A DNA stretch of 64,000 nucleotides, from positions 62,001-126,000 of the forward strand of contig NZ_JRUQ01000037.1 of NCBI RefSeq assembly GCF_000773975.1, written 5' to 3'. Both the position numbers and the translations under genes were made by a program. Under the pieces are notes generated by a model. That model had not been told where the DNA came from and ran no database searches. It saw only the letters and a list, made by a program, of their open reading frames with translations. This stretch comes from Erwinia typographi (GTDB lineage: Bacteria > Pseudomonadota > Gammaproteobacteria > Enterobacterales > Enterobacteriaceae). This document shows positions 47,910-55,811 of the stretch, piece after piece (position 1 is the first letter of the stretch; every line of letters starts with the position of its first letter).

Positions 47910-49286
47910 ATGTTACGTGAACTTATTTACAACGGTTTTTTGCACCTGACCCCGAATCATCACAGCCACGGCTACTGGCGCACCCCGGAAGGGCAGGTGC
48001 AGTATGGCTATAACCAGCTTGATGCCTACGTTAAGACGGTTAAAACGCTGGAAAAAGGGCTGTTCGATACGCTGTTTATCGCTGACGTTGTCGGCGTTTA
48101 TGACCTGGATTATGGCGACGGAAAAACCACCATTCAGGCGGGGACCCAGTTTCCGGCGGCAGATCCGATCGCCATCACCTCGGCACTCGGCCTGGCGACT
48201 GAAAACCTCGGTATCGTGGTGACCAGCAACGTTATTCAGGCGCACCCGTTTTCCTTTGCCAGACAAATCTCCTCGCTGGATGAATTCACCCACGGGCGCG
48301 TCGGCTGGAATATCGTGACCTCCTATTTATCCAACGGTTTTCGCAACTACGGCTACGATGAGATTGTGCCCCACGACGAACGTTATGAGTGGGCGCAGGA
48401 GTATCTCGACGTGGCCTATAAACTTTGGGAACTGTCATGGGAAGAGGGCGCGGTACTGCACGATCCGGCGAGCAACCGCTTTTTCGATGCCGATAAAATT
48501 CACAAAATTAACCACGTCGGAAAACGCTACCGCGTTGAGGGACCGCATATTGTTGAGCCGTCGCCCCAGCGCAGCCCGGTGCTTTTCCAGGCCGGAAACT
48601 CCGAGGCCGGGCGGCGCTTCGCGGCACGCAATGCCGAAGTGACCTTCCTGCCTTCACAAACGCCTGAAACGGCCAGGAAAGACATCGCTATTTTAAATCA
48701 GGACGTCGTTGATTTTGGGCGTCGGCCAGAAGATCTGAAGAAGCTGGTGATGCTTTCCACGGTGATTGGCTCAACGGAAGAAGAGGCGAAGCGCAAACAG
48801 CAATACCTTTTCGACAACATTGATATCAATGCCCTGCAGGGCTTCTACAGCGGCGGCTCGGGGATTGACCTCTCCAGCATCGATCCCGACACGCCGCTGA
48901 AGGAATTAAGCCGACGCGAACAGTTCAGCCAGCATATGCGTTCCAAATTCCGCATTGCGGTTGACGCGGATTACGGTCAGGGCCGGGATCTGACGTGGCG
49001 TGAATACCTGTTGAAACACGCACTGTTACCAGGACGTTTTGCCGGAACACCAGAGCAGATTGCCGACAAGGTACAGGCGTTTGCTGATGCGGGCGTTGAT
49101 GGTTTTAACGTGGTGCCCATTACCACGCTGGGCTGGTGGGAGGAGTGGGTAGAGCATGTGGTTCCGGTATTGCAAAAGCGCGGCCTTGCACAGAAAGACT
49201 ATAAGGAAGGCACGCTGCGGGAGAAAATCTTCGGTCAGGGCAGCCAGCTGGCAGCCTCACATCCGCAAAGAAAACTTTCGTTATAG
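47910..49286 (+). CDS. NtaA/SnaA/DszA-family FMN-dependent monooxygenase
   Basis: A 458-aa class C flavin monooxygenase of the bacterial luciferase-like superfamily. It has HSHGYWRTPEGQVQYGYNQL near the N-terminus, then LFIADVVGVYDLDYG, RQISSLDEFTHGRVGWNIVT, RNYGYDEIVPHDERYEWAQE, and SPVLFQAGNSEAGRRFAARN. These are hallmarks of the DszA/NtaA/DmoA branch. The enzyme needs FMNH2 from a separate reductase, which is not in the window. It follows the ATPase by 21 bases and likely desulfurises or oxidises the imported compound together with the divergent DszC-like enzyme. Confidence 0.88.
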   Translation: MLRELIYNGFLHLTPNHHSHGYWRTPEGQVQYGYNQLDAYVKTVKTLEKGLFDTLFIADVVGVYDLDYGDGKTTIQAGTQFPAADPIAITSALGLATENLGIVVTSNVIQAHPFSFARQISSLDEFTHGRVGWNIVTSYLSNGFRNYGYDEIVPHDERYEWAQEYLDVAYKLWELSWEEGAVLHDPASNRFFDADKIHKINHVGKRYRVEGPHIVEPSPQRSPVLFQAGNSEAGRRFAARNAEVTFLPSQTPETARKDIAILNQDVVDFGRRPEDLKKLVMLSTVIGSTEEEAKRKQQYLFDNIDINALQGFYSGGSGIDLSSIDPDTPLKELSRREQFSQHMRSKFRIAVDADYGQGRDLTWREYLLKHALLPGRFAGTPEQIADKVQAFADAGVDGFNVVPITTLGWWEEWVEHVVPVLQKRGLAQKDYKEGTLREKIFGQGSQLAASHPQRKLSL

Positions 49287-49347
49287 GGCTATCGCCGCGA
49301 CCTTAAAGAGAAGAATGTTTGCTGGCGCTGAAAAATAGCCGCCCGTT

Positions 49348-49379
49348 GTGCAATCAGAGAGCAACCTTTCTGATTGCAC
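49348..49379. terminator. Hairpin between convergent monooxygenase gene and narL
   Basis: A perfect 11-bp stem (GTGCAATCAGA / TCTGATTGCAC) with a ten-base loop lies between the convergent stops at 49286 and 49389. There is no T-run, so it may be a bidirectional terminator of weak type or an mRNA 3' end stabiliser. Confidence 0.45.
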
Positions 49380-49388
49380 GCCAACCCT

Positions 49389-50036
49389 TCACTCATGCCC
49401 GCTCTGCAACGCCCATACCGCCGCTTCGACGCGCGATTTCAACTTCATTTTTTTCAGCAAATGCTTTACGTGAACCTTCACGGTGCTTTCGGTGATGGAG
49501 AGCTTGCGGGCAATCGCCTTGTTGGTCATGCCCTGGGCGATCAGCCTCAGGATATCGCGCTCGCGGCGAGTGAGCTGCTCAATGTCCCGTTCCTCGCCTG
49601 GACGGGTTTCACGCAGGCTGGCGACCAGCACGTTGGTCAGGGTTTCGCTCAGCACCATCTGCCCGGCGGCGGCCAGGTGCAGCGATTTCAACAGCTCTTC
49701 CGGCTCCATATCCTTCAGCAAATAGCCGTCGGCCCCGCGCTTTAGCGCATTGACTACGTCGTCCTCATGATTAGAGACGCTGAACACCACAATGCGCCCG
49801 GACAGCTCAATGGTTCGCAGCTGAACCAGCGTATCGAGGCCGTTCATGCCGGGCATGTTGAGATCCAGCAGGATCAGGTCGGGGTCGTATTCTCCGGCCA
49901 GCGCGACGCCCTGCGCGCCGTTTCCGGCTTCGGCCACCACCTGTAGCCGATCGTCCAGCTCAATCAGCTGCTTTACGCCATTGCGCAGCATCGGGTGATC
50001 GTCAATCAGTAATATGGAGGCGGCTTCTTCTTTCAC
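49389..50036 (-). CDS. narL: Nitrate/nitrite response regulator NarL
   Basis: NarL is the DNA-binding response regulator that activates narG and narK and represses alternative respiration when nitrate is present. The 215-aa protein has a receiver domain (acidic pair in [17 protein letters not shown], phospho-Asp in [33 protein letters not shown]) and a C-terminal LuxR-type helix-turn-helix ([40 protein letters not shown]). The start is GTG 50036 with AGGATCG upstream. In most enterobacteria narX precedes narL in one operon; here only 321 non-coding bases separate narL from narK. Confidence 0.95.
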   Translation of the reverse strand: MKEEAASILLIDDHPMLRNGVKQLIELDDRLQVVAEAGNGAQGVALAGEYDPDLILLDLNMPGMNGLDTLVQLRTIELSGRIVVFSVSNHEDDVVNALKRGADGYLLKDMEPEELLKSLHLAAAGQMVLSETLTNVLVASLRETRPGEERDIEQLTRRERDILRLIAQGMTNKAIARKLSITESTVKVHVKHLLKKMKLKSRVEAAVWALQSGHE

Positions 50037-50118
50037 AGGGCGATCCTTTTGGTCAATACGTCGGCTGGCAAGGCGGGCGTTGCGGACTGTATTTTACGTA
50101 TCCTGGCGAGCATCCCTA

Positions 50119-50134
50119 TACCACTTAAGGGGTA
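50119..50134. promoter_or_regulatory. NarL/NarP 7-2-7 binding site
   Basis: TACCACT-TA-AGGGGTA fits the inverted heptamer arrangement TACYYMT-N2-AKRRGTA with one mismatch (the A at the fifth base of the left heptamer). It lies 83 bases upstream of the narL GTG and so may mediate autoregulation of narL as well as long-range control of narK. Confidence 0.65.
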
Positions 50135-50230
50135 ATCATTTATTTCTTCGTCAGGCCATGGGTTAAGTATAGTGCAGGATTTATTTTACAAACCTGATAA
50201 TTAACAGGCAGTTATTTTCTCTTTCCAGGC

Positions 50231-50237
50231 TACTCCT
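50231..50237 (+). promoter_or_regulatory. NarL heptamer upstream of narK
   Basis: TACTCCT matches the NarL heptamer consensus TACYYMT exactly. It is 47 bases upstream of the FNR box. A single 7-base site is weak evidence alone; the place in a narK promoter supports it. Confidence 0.5.
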
Positions 50238-50283
50238 TTGGGAGTCTCCCGGCCAGTCACGGCGACAACTACCCGTTGACTTG

Positions 50284-50297
50284 TTGATTTGCGTCAA
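50284..50297 (+). promoter_or_regulatory. FNR box of narK
   Basis: TTGAT-TTGC-GTCAA matches the FNR consensus TTGAT-N4-ATCAA with one mismatch. Its centre is 67 bases before the narK ATG. If it acts at -41.5, transcription would start near 50332, leaving a leader of about 26 bases. Confidence 0.8.
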
Positions 50298-50357
50298 CCT
50301 GGAAGCAGGAGGCGATAAGCAGGATGTCTGGAAATACCTTCTGTAAATGAGAAAATT

Positions 50358-51752
50358 ATGTCGTTACATACTTCAACACCGCCGGTAAAAGGTGGGACGG
50401 TGATTCAGGACTGGCAGCCTGAGGATACCGAATTCTGGCAGCAGCACGGCAAGCGCATTGCCAGCCGCAATCTGTGGATTTCCGTGTTCTGTTTGCTGCT
50501 CGCCTTCTGCGTCTGGATGCTGTTCAGCGCCGTCACCGTCAACCTTAATAAGGTTGGTTTCAGCTTCACGACCGAACAACTTTTCCTGTTAACCGCGCTG
50601 CCCTCCGTCGCCTGTGCGCTGCTGCGCGTGCCTTATTCTTTCGTGATCCCCATTTTTGGCGGTCGCCGCTGGACCGCGTTCAGCACCGCGATCCTGCTGG
50701 TTCCCTGCCTGTGGCTGGGATTTGCCGTGCAGGACATCAGCACCTCGTTCTCTACTTTTATGGTTATCGCGCTGCTGTGCGGCTGCGCCGGGGCAAACTT
50801 CGCTTCCAGCATGGGCAACATCAGCTTTTTCTTCCCTAAGTCGCAGCAGGGCGGGGCGCTGGGGATTAACGGCGGATTAGGTAACCTCGGCGTCAGCGTG
50901 ATGCAGTTCTTTGCCCCGCTGGCGATCTCCTTCGGCATTTTCAGCCTGTTTGGCGGCGGCTCGCAAACGGCCGCCAGCGGCGAGGTTATCTGGCTGGAAA
51001 ACGCCGCGTGGCTCTGGGTGCCGTTTCTGATCGTCGGCACGCTGCTGGCGTGGTTTGGCATGAACGATCTGGCGTCAAGCAAATCCTCGCTGCGTGAGCA
51101 GCTGCCGGTGCTGAAGCGCGGGCATCTGTGGATTATGGCGGTGCTGTATCTGGCGACCTTCGGTTCCTTTATCGGCTTCTCGGCAGGCTTTGCCATGCTC
51201 TCCAAAACCCAGTTCCCTGAAGTGGTGATCCTCAAATACGCCTTCTTTGGCCCTTTCCTCGGCGCACTGGCCCGTTCGGCTGGCGGGATGCTTTCTGACA
51301 AGTTTGGCGGCGTACGCGTCACGTTAATCAACTTTATCGTGATGTCCGTTTTCAGCGGTCTGCTGTTTATGACGCTGCCGACCGCCACTTATGCCGGTTC
51401 ATTTATCGCCTTCTATAGCGTGTTCATGATTCTGTTTATCAATGCCGGACTGGGCAGCGGTTCCACCTTCCAGATGATCGCGGTGATATTCCGTAAGCAA
51501 ACTCTGGATCGGGTGAAGGCTCAGGGGGGCAGCGATGAGCATGCTCAGCGCGAAGCGGTAACCGAAACCTCGGCTGCGCTTGGCTTCATCTCCGCTATTG
51601 GCGCCGCTGGCGGCTTCTTTATTCCGCAGATGTTCGGCACTTCGCTGGCGATGACCGGCTCTCCGGCGGGCGCGATGAAAGTCTTCCTTGGGTTCTACCT
51701 GCTCTGCGTGGCGATTACCTGGCTGGTTTACGGCCGCAAAAAAGCGAACTGA
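50358..51752 (+). CDS. narK: Nitrate/nitrite transporter NarK
   Basis: NarK is the inner-membrane major facilitator that takes up nitrate and exports nitrite. The 464-aa protein is full length, with 12 predicted membrane helices and the nitrate-signature regions GCAGANFASSMGNISFFFPK, GGLGNLGVSVMQFF and NAGLGSGSTFQMIAVIF. Substrate-binding arginines are expected in helices 2 and 8 (LLRVPYSFVIPIFGGRR; ARSAGGMLSDKFGGVR). Promoter carries FNR and NarL sites. Followed by a hairpin and narGHJI. Confidence 0.96.
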   Translation: MSLHTSTPPVKGGTVIQDWQPEDTEFWQQHGKRIASRNLWISVFCLLLAFCVWMLFSAVTVNLNKVGFSFTTEQLFLLTALPSVACALLRVPYSFVIPIFGGRRWTAFSTAILLVPCLWLGFAVQDISTSFSTFMVIALLCGCAGANFASSMGNISFFFPKSQQGGALGINGGLGNLGVSVMQFFAPLAISFGIFSLFGGGSQTAASGEVIWLENAAWLWVPFLIVGTLLAWFGMNDLASSKSSLREQLPVLKRGHLWIMAVLYLATFGSFIGFSAGFAMLSKTQFPEVVILKYAFFGPFLGALARSAGGMLSDKFGGVRVTLINFIVMSVFSGLLFMTLPTATYAGSFIAFYSVFMILFINAGLGSGSTFQMIAVIFRKQTLDRVKAQGGSDEHAQREAVTETSAALGFISAIGAAGGFFIPQMFGTSLAMTGSPAGAMKVFLGFYLLCVAITWLVYGRKKAN

Positions 51753-51757
51753 GAGGC

Positions 51758-51787
51758 TTGCCCGGCCGGTTTCGGCTGGCCGGGCAA
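51758..51787 (+). terminator. GC-rich hairpin after narK
   Basis: TTGCCCGGCC / GGCCGGGCAA form a perfect 10-bp stem with a ten-base loop, starting five bases after the narK stop. It lacks a T-run, so it may only partly end the narK transcript. Confidence 0.6.
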
Positions 51788-51790
51788 GGG

Positions 51791-51797
51791 TACTCCT
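51791..51797 (+). promoter_or_regulatory. NarL heptamer far upstream of narG
   Basis: TACTCCT matches TACYYMT exactly and lies about 155 bases upstream of the FNR box. This suits the known far-upstream NarL sites of narG, which need IHF bending in E. coli. The short motif alone is weak. Confidence 0.5.
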
Positions 51798-51942
51798 TAA
51801 AAGTCAGGAGAGTAGTTATCCTCCTGACAGGAACGCAGGATTTTATATTTAAGCTTTATCTTTCAATAAGATGTAGTTGTTATCTACCCTGCCTCTTTAG
51901 TGGTATTTAGACCGAAACCCTTGGGTTTAACATGGTTATCTG

Positions 51943-51956
51943 TTGATCGTCATCAA
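51943..51956 (+). promoter_or_regulatory. FNR box of narG
   Basis: TTGAT-CGTC-ATCAA is a perfect FNR consensus site. Its centre lies about 100 bases before the narG ATG. It indicates induction under anaerobiosis. Confidence 0.9.
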
Positions 51957-52049
51957 TCTGCGGCCGGAGAGGGCTCAGTACTCTGCTCGCGGATTAAGCA
52001 ATGTCGTTGCATCACCTCTAACAATATCAAGCCTTCAGGAGAATTCCGG

Positions 52050-55000
52050 ATGAGCAAGTTTCTTGACCGGTTTCGTTACTTTAAGCAGGTAGCGGAACCC
52101 TTTTCTGGTCAGCATGGCCAGACGCTTAACGCTAACCGTGACTGGGAAGACGGCTACCGTAGCCGCTGGCAGCACGATAAAATTGTGCGTTCAACCCACG
52201 GGGTAAACTGTACCGGCTCCTGTAGCTGGAAGATTTACGTGAAAAACGGCCTGGTCACCTGGGAAACCCAGCAGACTGACTATCCGCGCACCCGCCCGGA
52301 TTTGCCGAACCACGAGCCGCGCGGCTGCCCGCGTGGGGCTAGCTACTCCTGGTATCTTTACAGCGCCAACCGCCTGAAATATCCGCTGATGCGTAAAAAG
52401 CTGATCAAGCTGTGGCGCGAAGCGAAAGTTCAGCACAGCGATCCGGTGGACGCCTGGGGCTCGATTGTCAGCGATCCTGAGAAAGCGAAAAGCTACAAAA
52501 TTGCCCGTGGACGCGGCGGCTTCGTGCGCTCCAGCTGGCAGGAAGTCAACGAGCTGATTGCCGCTTCCAACATCTACACGGCGAAAACCTTCGGCCCGGA
52601 TCGCATCATGGGCTTCTCGCCGATCCCGGCGATGTCGATGGTGTCCTATGCCGCCGGCGCGCGATATCTCTCGCTGATTGGCGGCGCGTGCCTGAGCTTC
52701 TACGACTGGTATTGCGACCTGCCGCCCGCTTCGCCAATGACCTGGGGCGAGCAGACCGACGTGCCGGAGTCCGCCGACTGGTATAACTCCTCGTACATCA
52801 TTGCCTGGGGCTCGAACGTGCCGCAGACCCGCACGCCAGATGCCCACTTCTTTACCGAAGTTCGCTACAAAGGCACGAAAACGGTGGCGATCACCCCAGA
52901 CTATGCCGAAGTCGCCAAGCTTTGCGATCAGTGGCTGAACCCGAAACAGGGCACCGACAGCGCGATTGCGCTGGCGATGGGCCACGTCATGCTGAAAGAG
53001 TTCCATCTCGATCGTGAGGTAGGCTATTTCCGCGACTACGTTCGCCGCTATACCGATATGCCAATGCTGGTGCTGCTGGAGCCGCGCGAAGAGGGCTTTT
53101 ACGCCGCCGGTCGCCAGCTGCGCGCCAGCGATCTGGTCGATGGCCTGGGCCAGGAAAATAATCCCGAGTGGAAAACGGTCGCCATCAACGAGGCGGATGG
53201 CGAGCTGGTGGCCCCGCAGGGTTCGATCGGCTTTCGCTGGGGCGAGAAGGGCAAATGGAACCTCGAATCCCGCGAAGGCAAAAATCAGCGGGAAGTCGAG
53301 CTACAGCTCAGCCTGCTGGGCAGCCATGACGAGGTGGTCGACGTGGGCTTCCCGTACTTCGGCGGCATCACCAGCGAGAATTTCAACAGCGTAGCGCTGG
53401 AAGAGATTCTGCTGCACAAACTGCCGGTCAAGCGCCTGCGGCTGGCCGACGGCAGCGAAGCGCTGGTCACCAGCGTTTATGATCTAACCCTGGCAAACTA
53501 CGGGTTAGATCGCGGGCTGGATGACGCCAACTGCGCGCAGAATTACGACGAGCTGAAAGCCTACAGCCCGGCCTGGGCGGAGCAAATTACCGGCGTTTCG
53601 CGCCAGAACATCATCCGCATCGCCCGTGAGTTTGCTGAAAACGCCGAGAAGACGCGCGGCCGCTCGATGATTATCGTGGGTGCCGGGATGAACCACTGGT
53701 ATCACATGGACATGAACTACCGTGGCCTGATCAACATGCTGGTGTTCTGCGGCTGCGTGGGACAAAGCGGCGGCGGCTGGGCGCACTACGTGGGCCAGGA
53801 AAAACTGCGTCCGCAAACCGGCTGGACGCCGCTGGCCTTTGCGCTGGACTGGCAGCGCCCGCCTCGTCATATGAACAGCACCTCGTTCTTTTATAACCAC
53901 TCCAGCCAGTGGCGCTATGAGTCGGTGAGCACGGAAGAACTTCTCTCGCCGCTGGCGGACAAAACCCGCTTCACCGGCAGCCTGATTGACTTCAACGTTC
54001 GCTCCGAACGCATGGGCTGGCTGCCCTCCGCCCCGCAGCTGAGCGCCAACCCGCTGCATATTGCCGCCGAAGCCAGCGCTGCCGGACTGTCGCCGGTCGA
54101 CTATACCGTCGAAAGCCTGAAGCAGGGCAAACTGCGCTTCGCGGCCGAGCAGCCGGACAACCCGCAGAACTTCCCAAGGAATCTGTTTGTCTGGCGCTCC
54201 AACCTGCTTGGGTCATCCGGCAAGGGGCATGAATACATGCTGAAATACCTGCTGGGCACCGAGAACGGCATTCAGGGCAAAGACCTGGGCGTGCAGGGCG
54301 GCGTGATGCCGGAAGAAGTGGAGTGGCAGGATAACGGCGGCGAGGGCAAGCTGGATCTGGTGGTAACCCTGGATTTCCGCATGTCCAGCACCTGTCTCTA
54401 TTCTGATATCGTGCTGCCTACCGCAACCTGGTATGAAAAAGACGATATGAATACCTCGGATATGCATCCGTTTATTCATCCGCTGTCCGCTGCCGTTGAC
54501 CCGGCCTGGGAATCCAAAAGCGACTGGGAAATCTATAAAGGGATTGCCAAAACCTTCTCCGAACTTTGCCCTGGTCATCTGGGCGTGGAAACCGACGTGG
54601 TGACGCTGCCGGTGCAGCACGACTCGCCCGCAGAGCTGGCGCAGCCGTTCCAGGTCAAAGACTGGAAAAAAGGCGAATGCGACCTGATCCCTGGGCAAAC
54701 TGCTCCGCACATCATCGCGGTAGAGCGTGATTACCCGGCGACTTATGAACGCTTCACCTCGCTCGGCCCGCTGCTCGACAAGCTGGGCAACGGCGGGAAA
54801 GGCATCAGCTGGAATACCCAGACCGAAGTCGATTTCCTGAAACAGCTCAACTACGTCAAGGCCGACGGCCCTGCCGCAGGCCGACCGAATATTGACAGCG
54901 CGATCGATGCGGCTGAAGTGATCCTCTCGCTGGCGCCGGAAACCAACGGCCAGGTGGCGGTGAAAGCCTGGCAGGCGCTGAGCGACATTACCGGGCGGGA

Positions 55001-55811
55001 TCATACCCATCTGGCGCTGAATAAAGAGGACGAGAAGATCCGCTTCCGCGATATTCAGGCGCAGCCGCGCAAGATCATTTCAAGCCCGACCTGGTCAGGC
55101 CTGGAAGATGAGCATGTCTCCTATAACGCCTGTTATACCAACGTTCACGAACTGATCCCATGGCGCACGCTCAGCGGTCGTCAGCAGCTGTATCAGGATC
55201 ATGAGTGGATGCGCGCCTTCGGCGAAAGCCTGCTGGTTTACCGTCCGCCTGTTGATACCCGTGCGGCCAGGCCGTTGCTCAACCAGAAGCCTAACGGCAA
55301 CCCGGAGAAGGCGCTGAACTTCCTGACCCCGCACCAGAAATGGGGCATTCACTCGACCTACAGCGACAACCTGCTGATGCTGACGCTGTCGCGCGGCGGG
55401 CCCATCGTATGGATGAGCGAAGACGACGCGAAAGAGCTGGGGATTGAGGACAACGACTGGATCGAAGCCTTTAACGCCAACGGCGCGCTAACCGCCCGCG
55501 CGGTGGTCAGCCAGCGTATTCCAGCCGGGATGACCATGATGTATCACGCTCAGGAGCGCATCGTGAATATTCCCGGTTCAGAAATTACCAGCCAGCGCGG
55601 CGGTATTCATAACTCGGTCACGCGGACCTGCCCTAAACCGACCCATATGATCGGCGGCTATGCGCAGCAGTCCTACGGCTTTAACTATTACGGCACCGTA
55701 GGCTCCAACCGTGACGAGTTTGTGGTGGTCAGAAAGATGAACAACATTAACTGGCTGGATGGTGAAGGCACCGACGATTGCCAGGGCAGCCAGCAGGAGA
55801 GTCAACCATGA
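52050..55811 (+). CDS. narG: Respiratory nitrate reductase alpha subunit NarG
   Basis: NarG is the catalytic molybdenum bis-MGD subunit, facing the cytoplasm, that reduces nitrate to nitrite. The 1253-aa protein (start ATG 52050, AGGAG upstream) is close to E. coli NarG (1247). The N-terminal FS0 iron-sulfur cluster ligands are in HGVNCTGSCSWKIYV (His plus cysteines) and the last Cys in EPRGCPRGASYSW. The Mo-binding aspartate region reads YNSSYIIAWGSNVPQTRTPD. The conserved end reads GFNYYGTVGSNRDEFVVVRK. The stop overlaps narH (ATGA). Confidence 0.97.
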   Translation: MSKFLDRFRYFKQVAEPFSGQHGQTLNANRDWEDGYRSRWQHDKIVRSTHGVNCTGSCSWKIYVKNGLVTWETQQTDYPRTRPDLPNHEPRGCPRGASYSWYLYSANRLKYPLMRKKLIKLWREAKVQHSDPVDAWGSIVSDPEKAKSYKIARGRGGFVRSSWQEVNELIAASNIYTAKTFGPDRIMGFSPIPAMSMVSYAAGARYLSLIGGACLSFYDWYCDLPPASPMTWGEQTDVPESADWYNSSYIIAWGSNVPQTRTPDAHFFTEVRYKGTKTVAITPDYAEVAKLCDQWLNPKQGTDSAIALAMGHVMLKEFHLDREVGYFRDYVRRYTDMPMLVLLEPREEGFYAAGRQLRASDLVDGLGQENNPEWKTVAINEADGELVAPQGSIGFRWGEKGKWNLESREGKNQREVELQLSLLGSHDEVVDVGFPYFGGITSENFNSVALEEILLHKLPVKRLRLADGSEALVTSVYDLTLANYGLDRGLDDANCAQNYDELKAYSPAWAEQITGVSRQNIIRIAREFAENAEKTRGRSMIIVGAGMNHWYHMDMNYRGLINMLVFCGCVGQSGGGWAHYVGQEKLRPQTGWTPLAFALDWQRPPRHMNSTSFFYNHSSQWRYESVSTEELLSPLADKTRFTGSLIDFNVRSERMGWLPSAPQLSANPLHIAAEASAAGLSPVDYTVESLKQGKLRFAAEQPDNPQNFPRNLFVWRSNLLGSSGKGHEYMLKYLLGTENGIQGKDLGVQGGVMPEEVEWQDNGGEGKLDLVVTLDFRMSSTCLYSDIVLPTATWYEKDDMNTSDMHPFIHPLSAAVDPAWESKSDWEIYKGIAKTFSELCPGHLGVETDVVTLPVQHDSPAELAQPFQVKDWKKGECDLIPGQTAPHIIAVERDYPATYERFTSLGPLLDKLGNGGKGISWNTQTEVDFLKQLNYVKADGPAAGRPNIDSAIDAAEVILSLAPETNGQVAVKAWQALSDITGRDHTHLALNKEDEKIRFRDIQAQPRKIISSPTWSGLEDEHVSYNACYTNVHELIPWRTLSGRQQLYQDHEWMRAFGESLLVYRPPVDTRAARPLLNQKPNGNPEKALNFLTPHQKWGIHSTYSDNLLMLTLSRGGPIVWMSEDDAKELGIEDNDWIEAFNANGALTARAVVSQRIPAGMTMMYHAQERIVNIPGSEITSQRGGIHNSVTRTCPKPTHMIGGYAQQSYGFNYYGTVGSNRDEFVVVRKMNNINWLDGEGTDDCQGSQQESQP

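Larger units (their letters stand above)
50037..50357. other. narL-narK divergent regulatory region
   Basis: This 321-base region holds a NarL 7-2-7-like site (50119-50134), a NarL heptamer (50231-50237) and an FNR box (50284-50297). I see no remnant of narX, which would normally occupy the place between narL and this region. Confidence 0.7.
51753..52049. other. narK-narG intergenic and narG promoter
   Basis: This 297-base region holds the narK hairpin (51758-51787), an exact NarL heptamer (51791-51797), and a perfect FNR box (51943-51956). Assuming an FNR site at -41.5, TACTCT at 51979-51984 falls where the -10 is expected. No gene is seen; an in-frame upstream GTG at 51900 is not the narG start. 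Confidence 0.65.

Noticed and set aside
50037-50230. Possible narX remnant upstream of narL
   Set aside because: I read the minus strand here and found no segment resembling NarX HAMP or kinase motifs.
51900-52049. Upstream in-frame extension of narG
   Set aside because: The 50 extra residues would cover the FNR box and -10 region, and the real start at 52050 has a good AGGAG site.
52191-53006. 271-codon open frame antisense to narG
   Set aside because: Shadow frame; narG is conserved over the whole stretch.
54213-55010. 265-codon open frame antisense to narG
   Set aside because: Shadow frame with no ribosome site and no recognisable domain.
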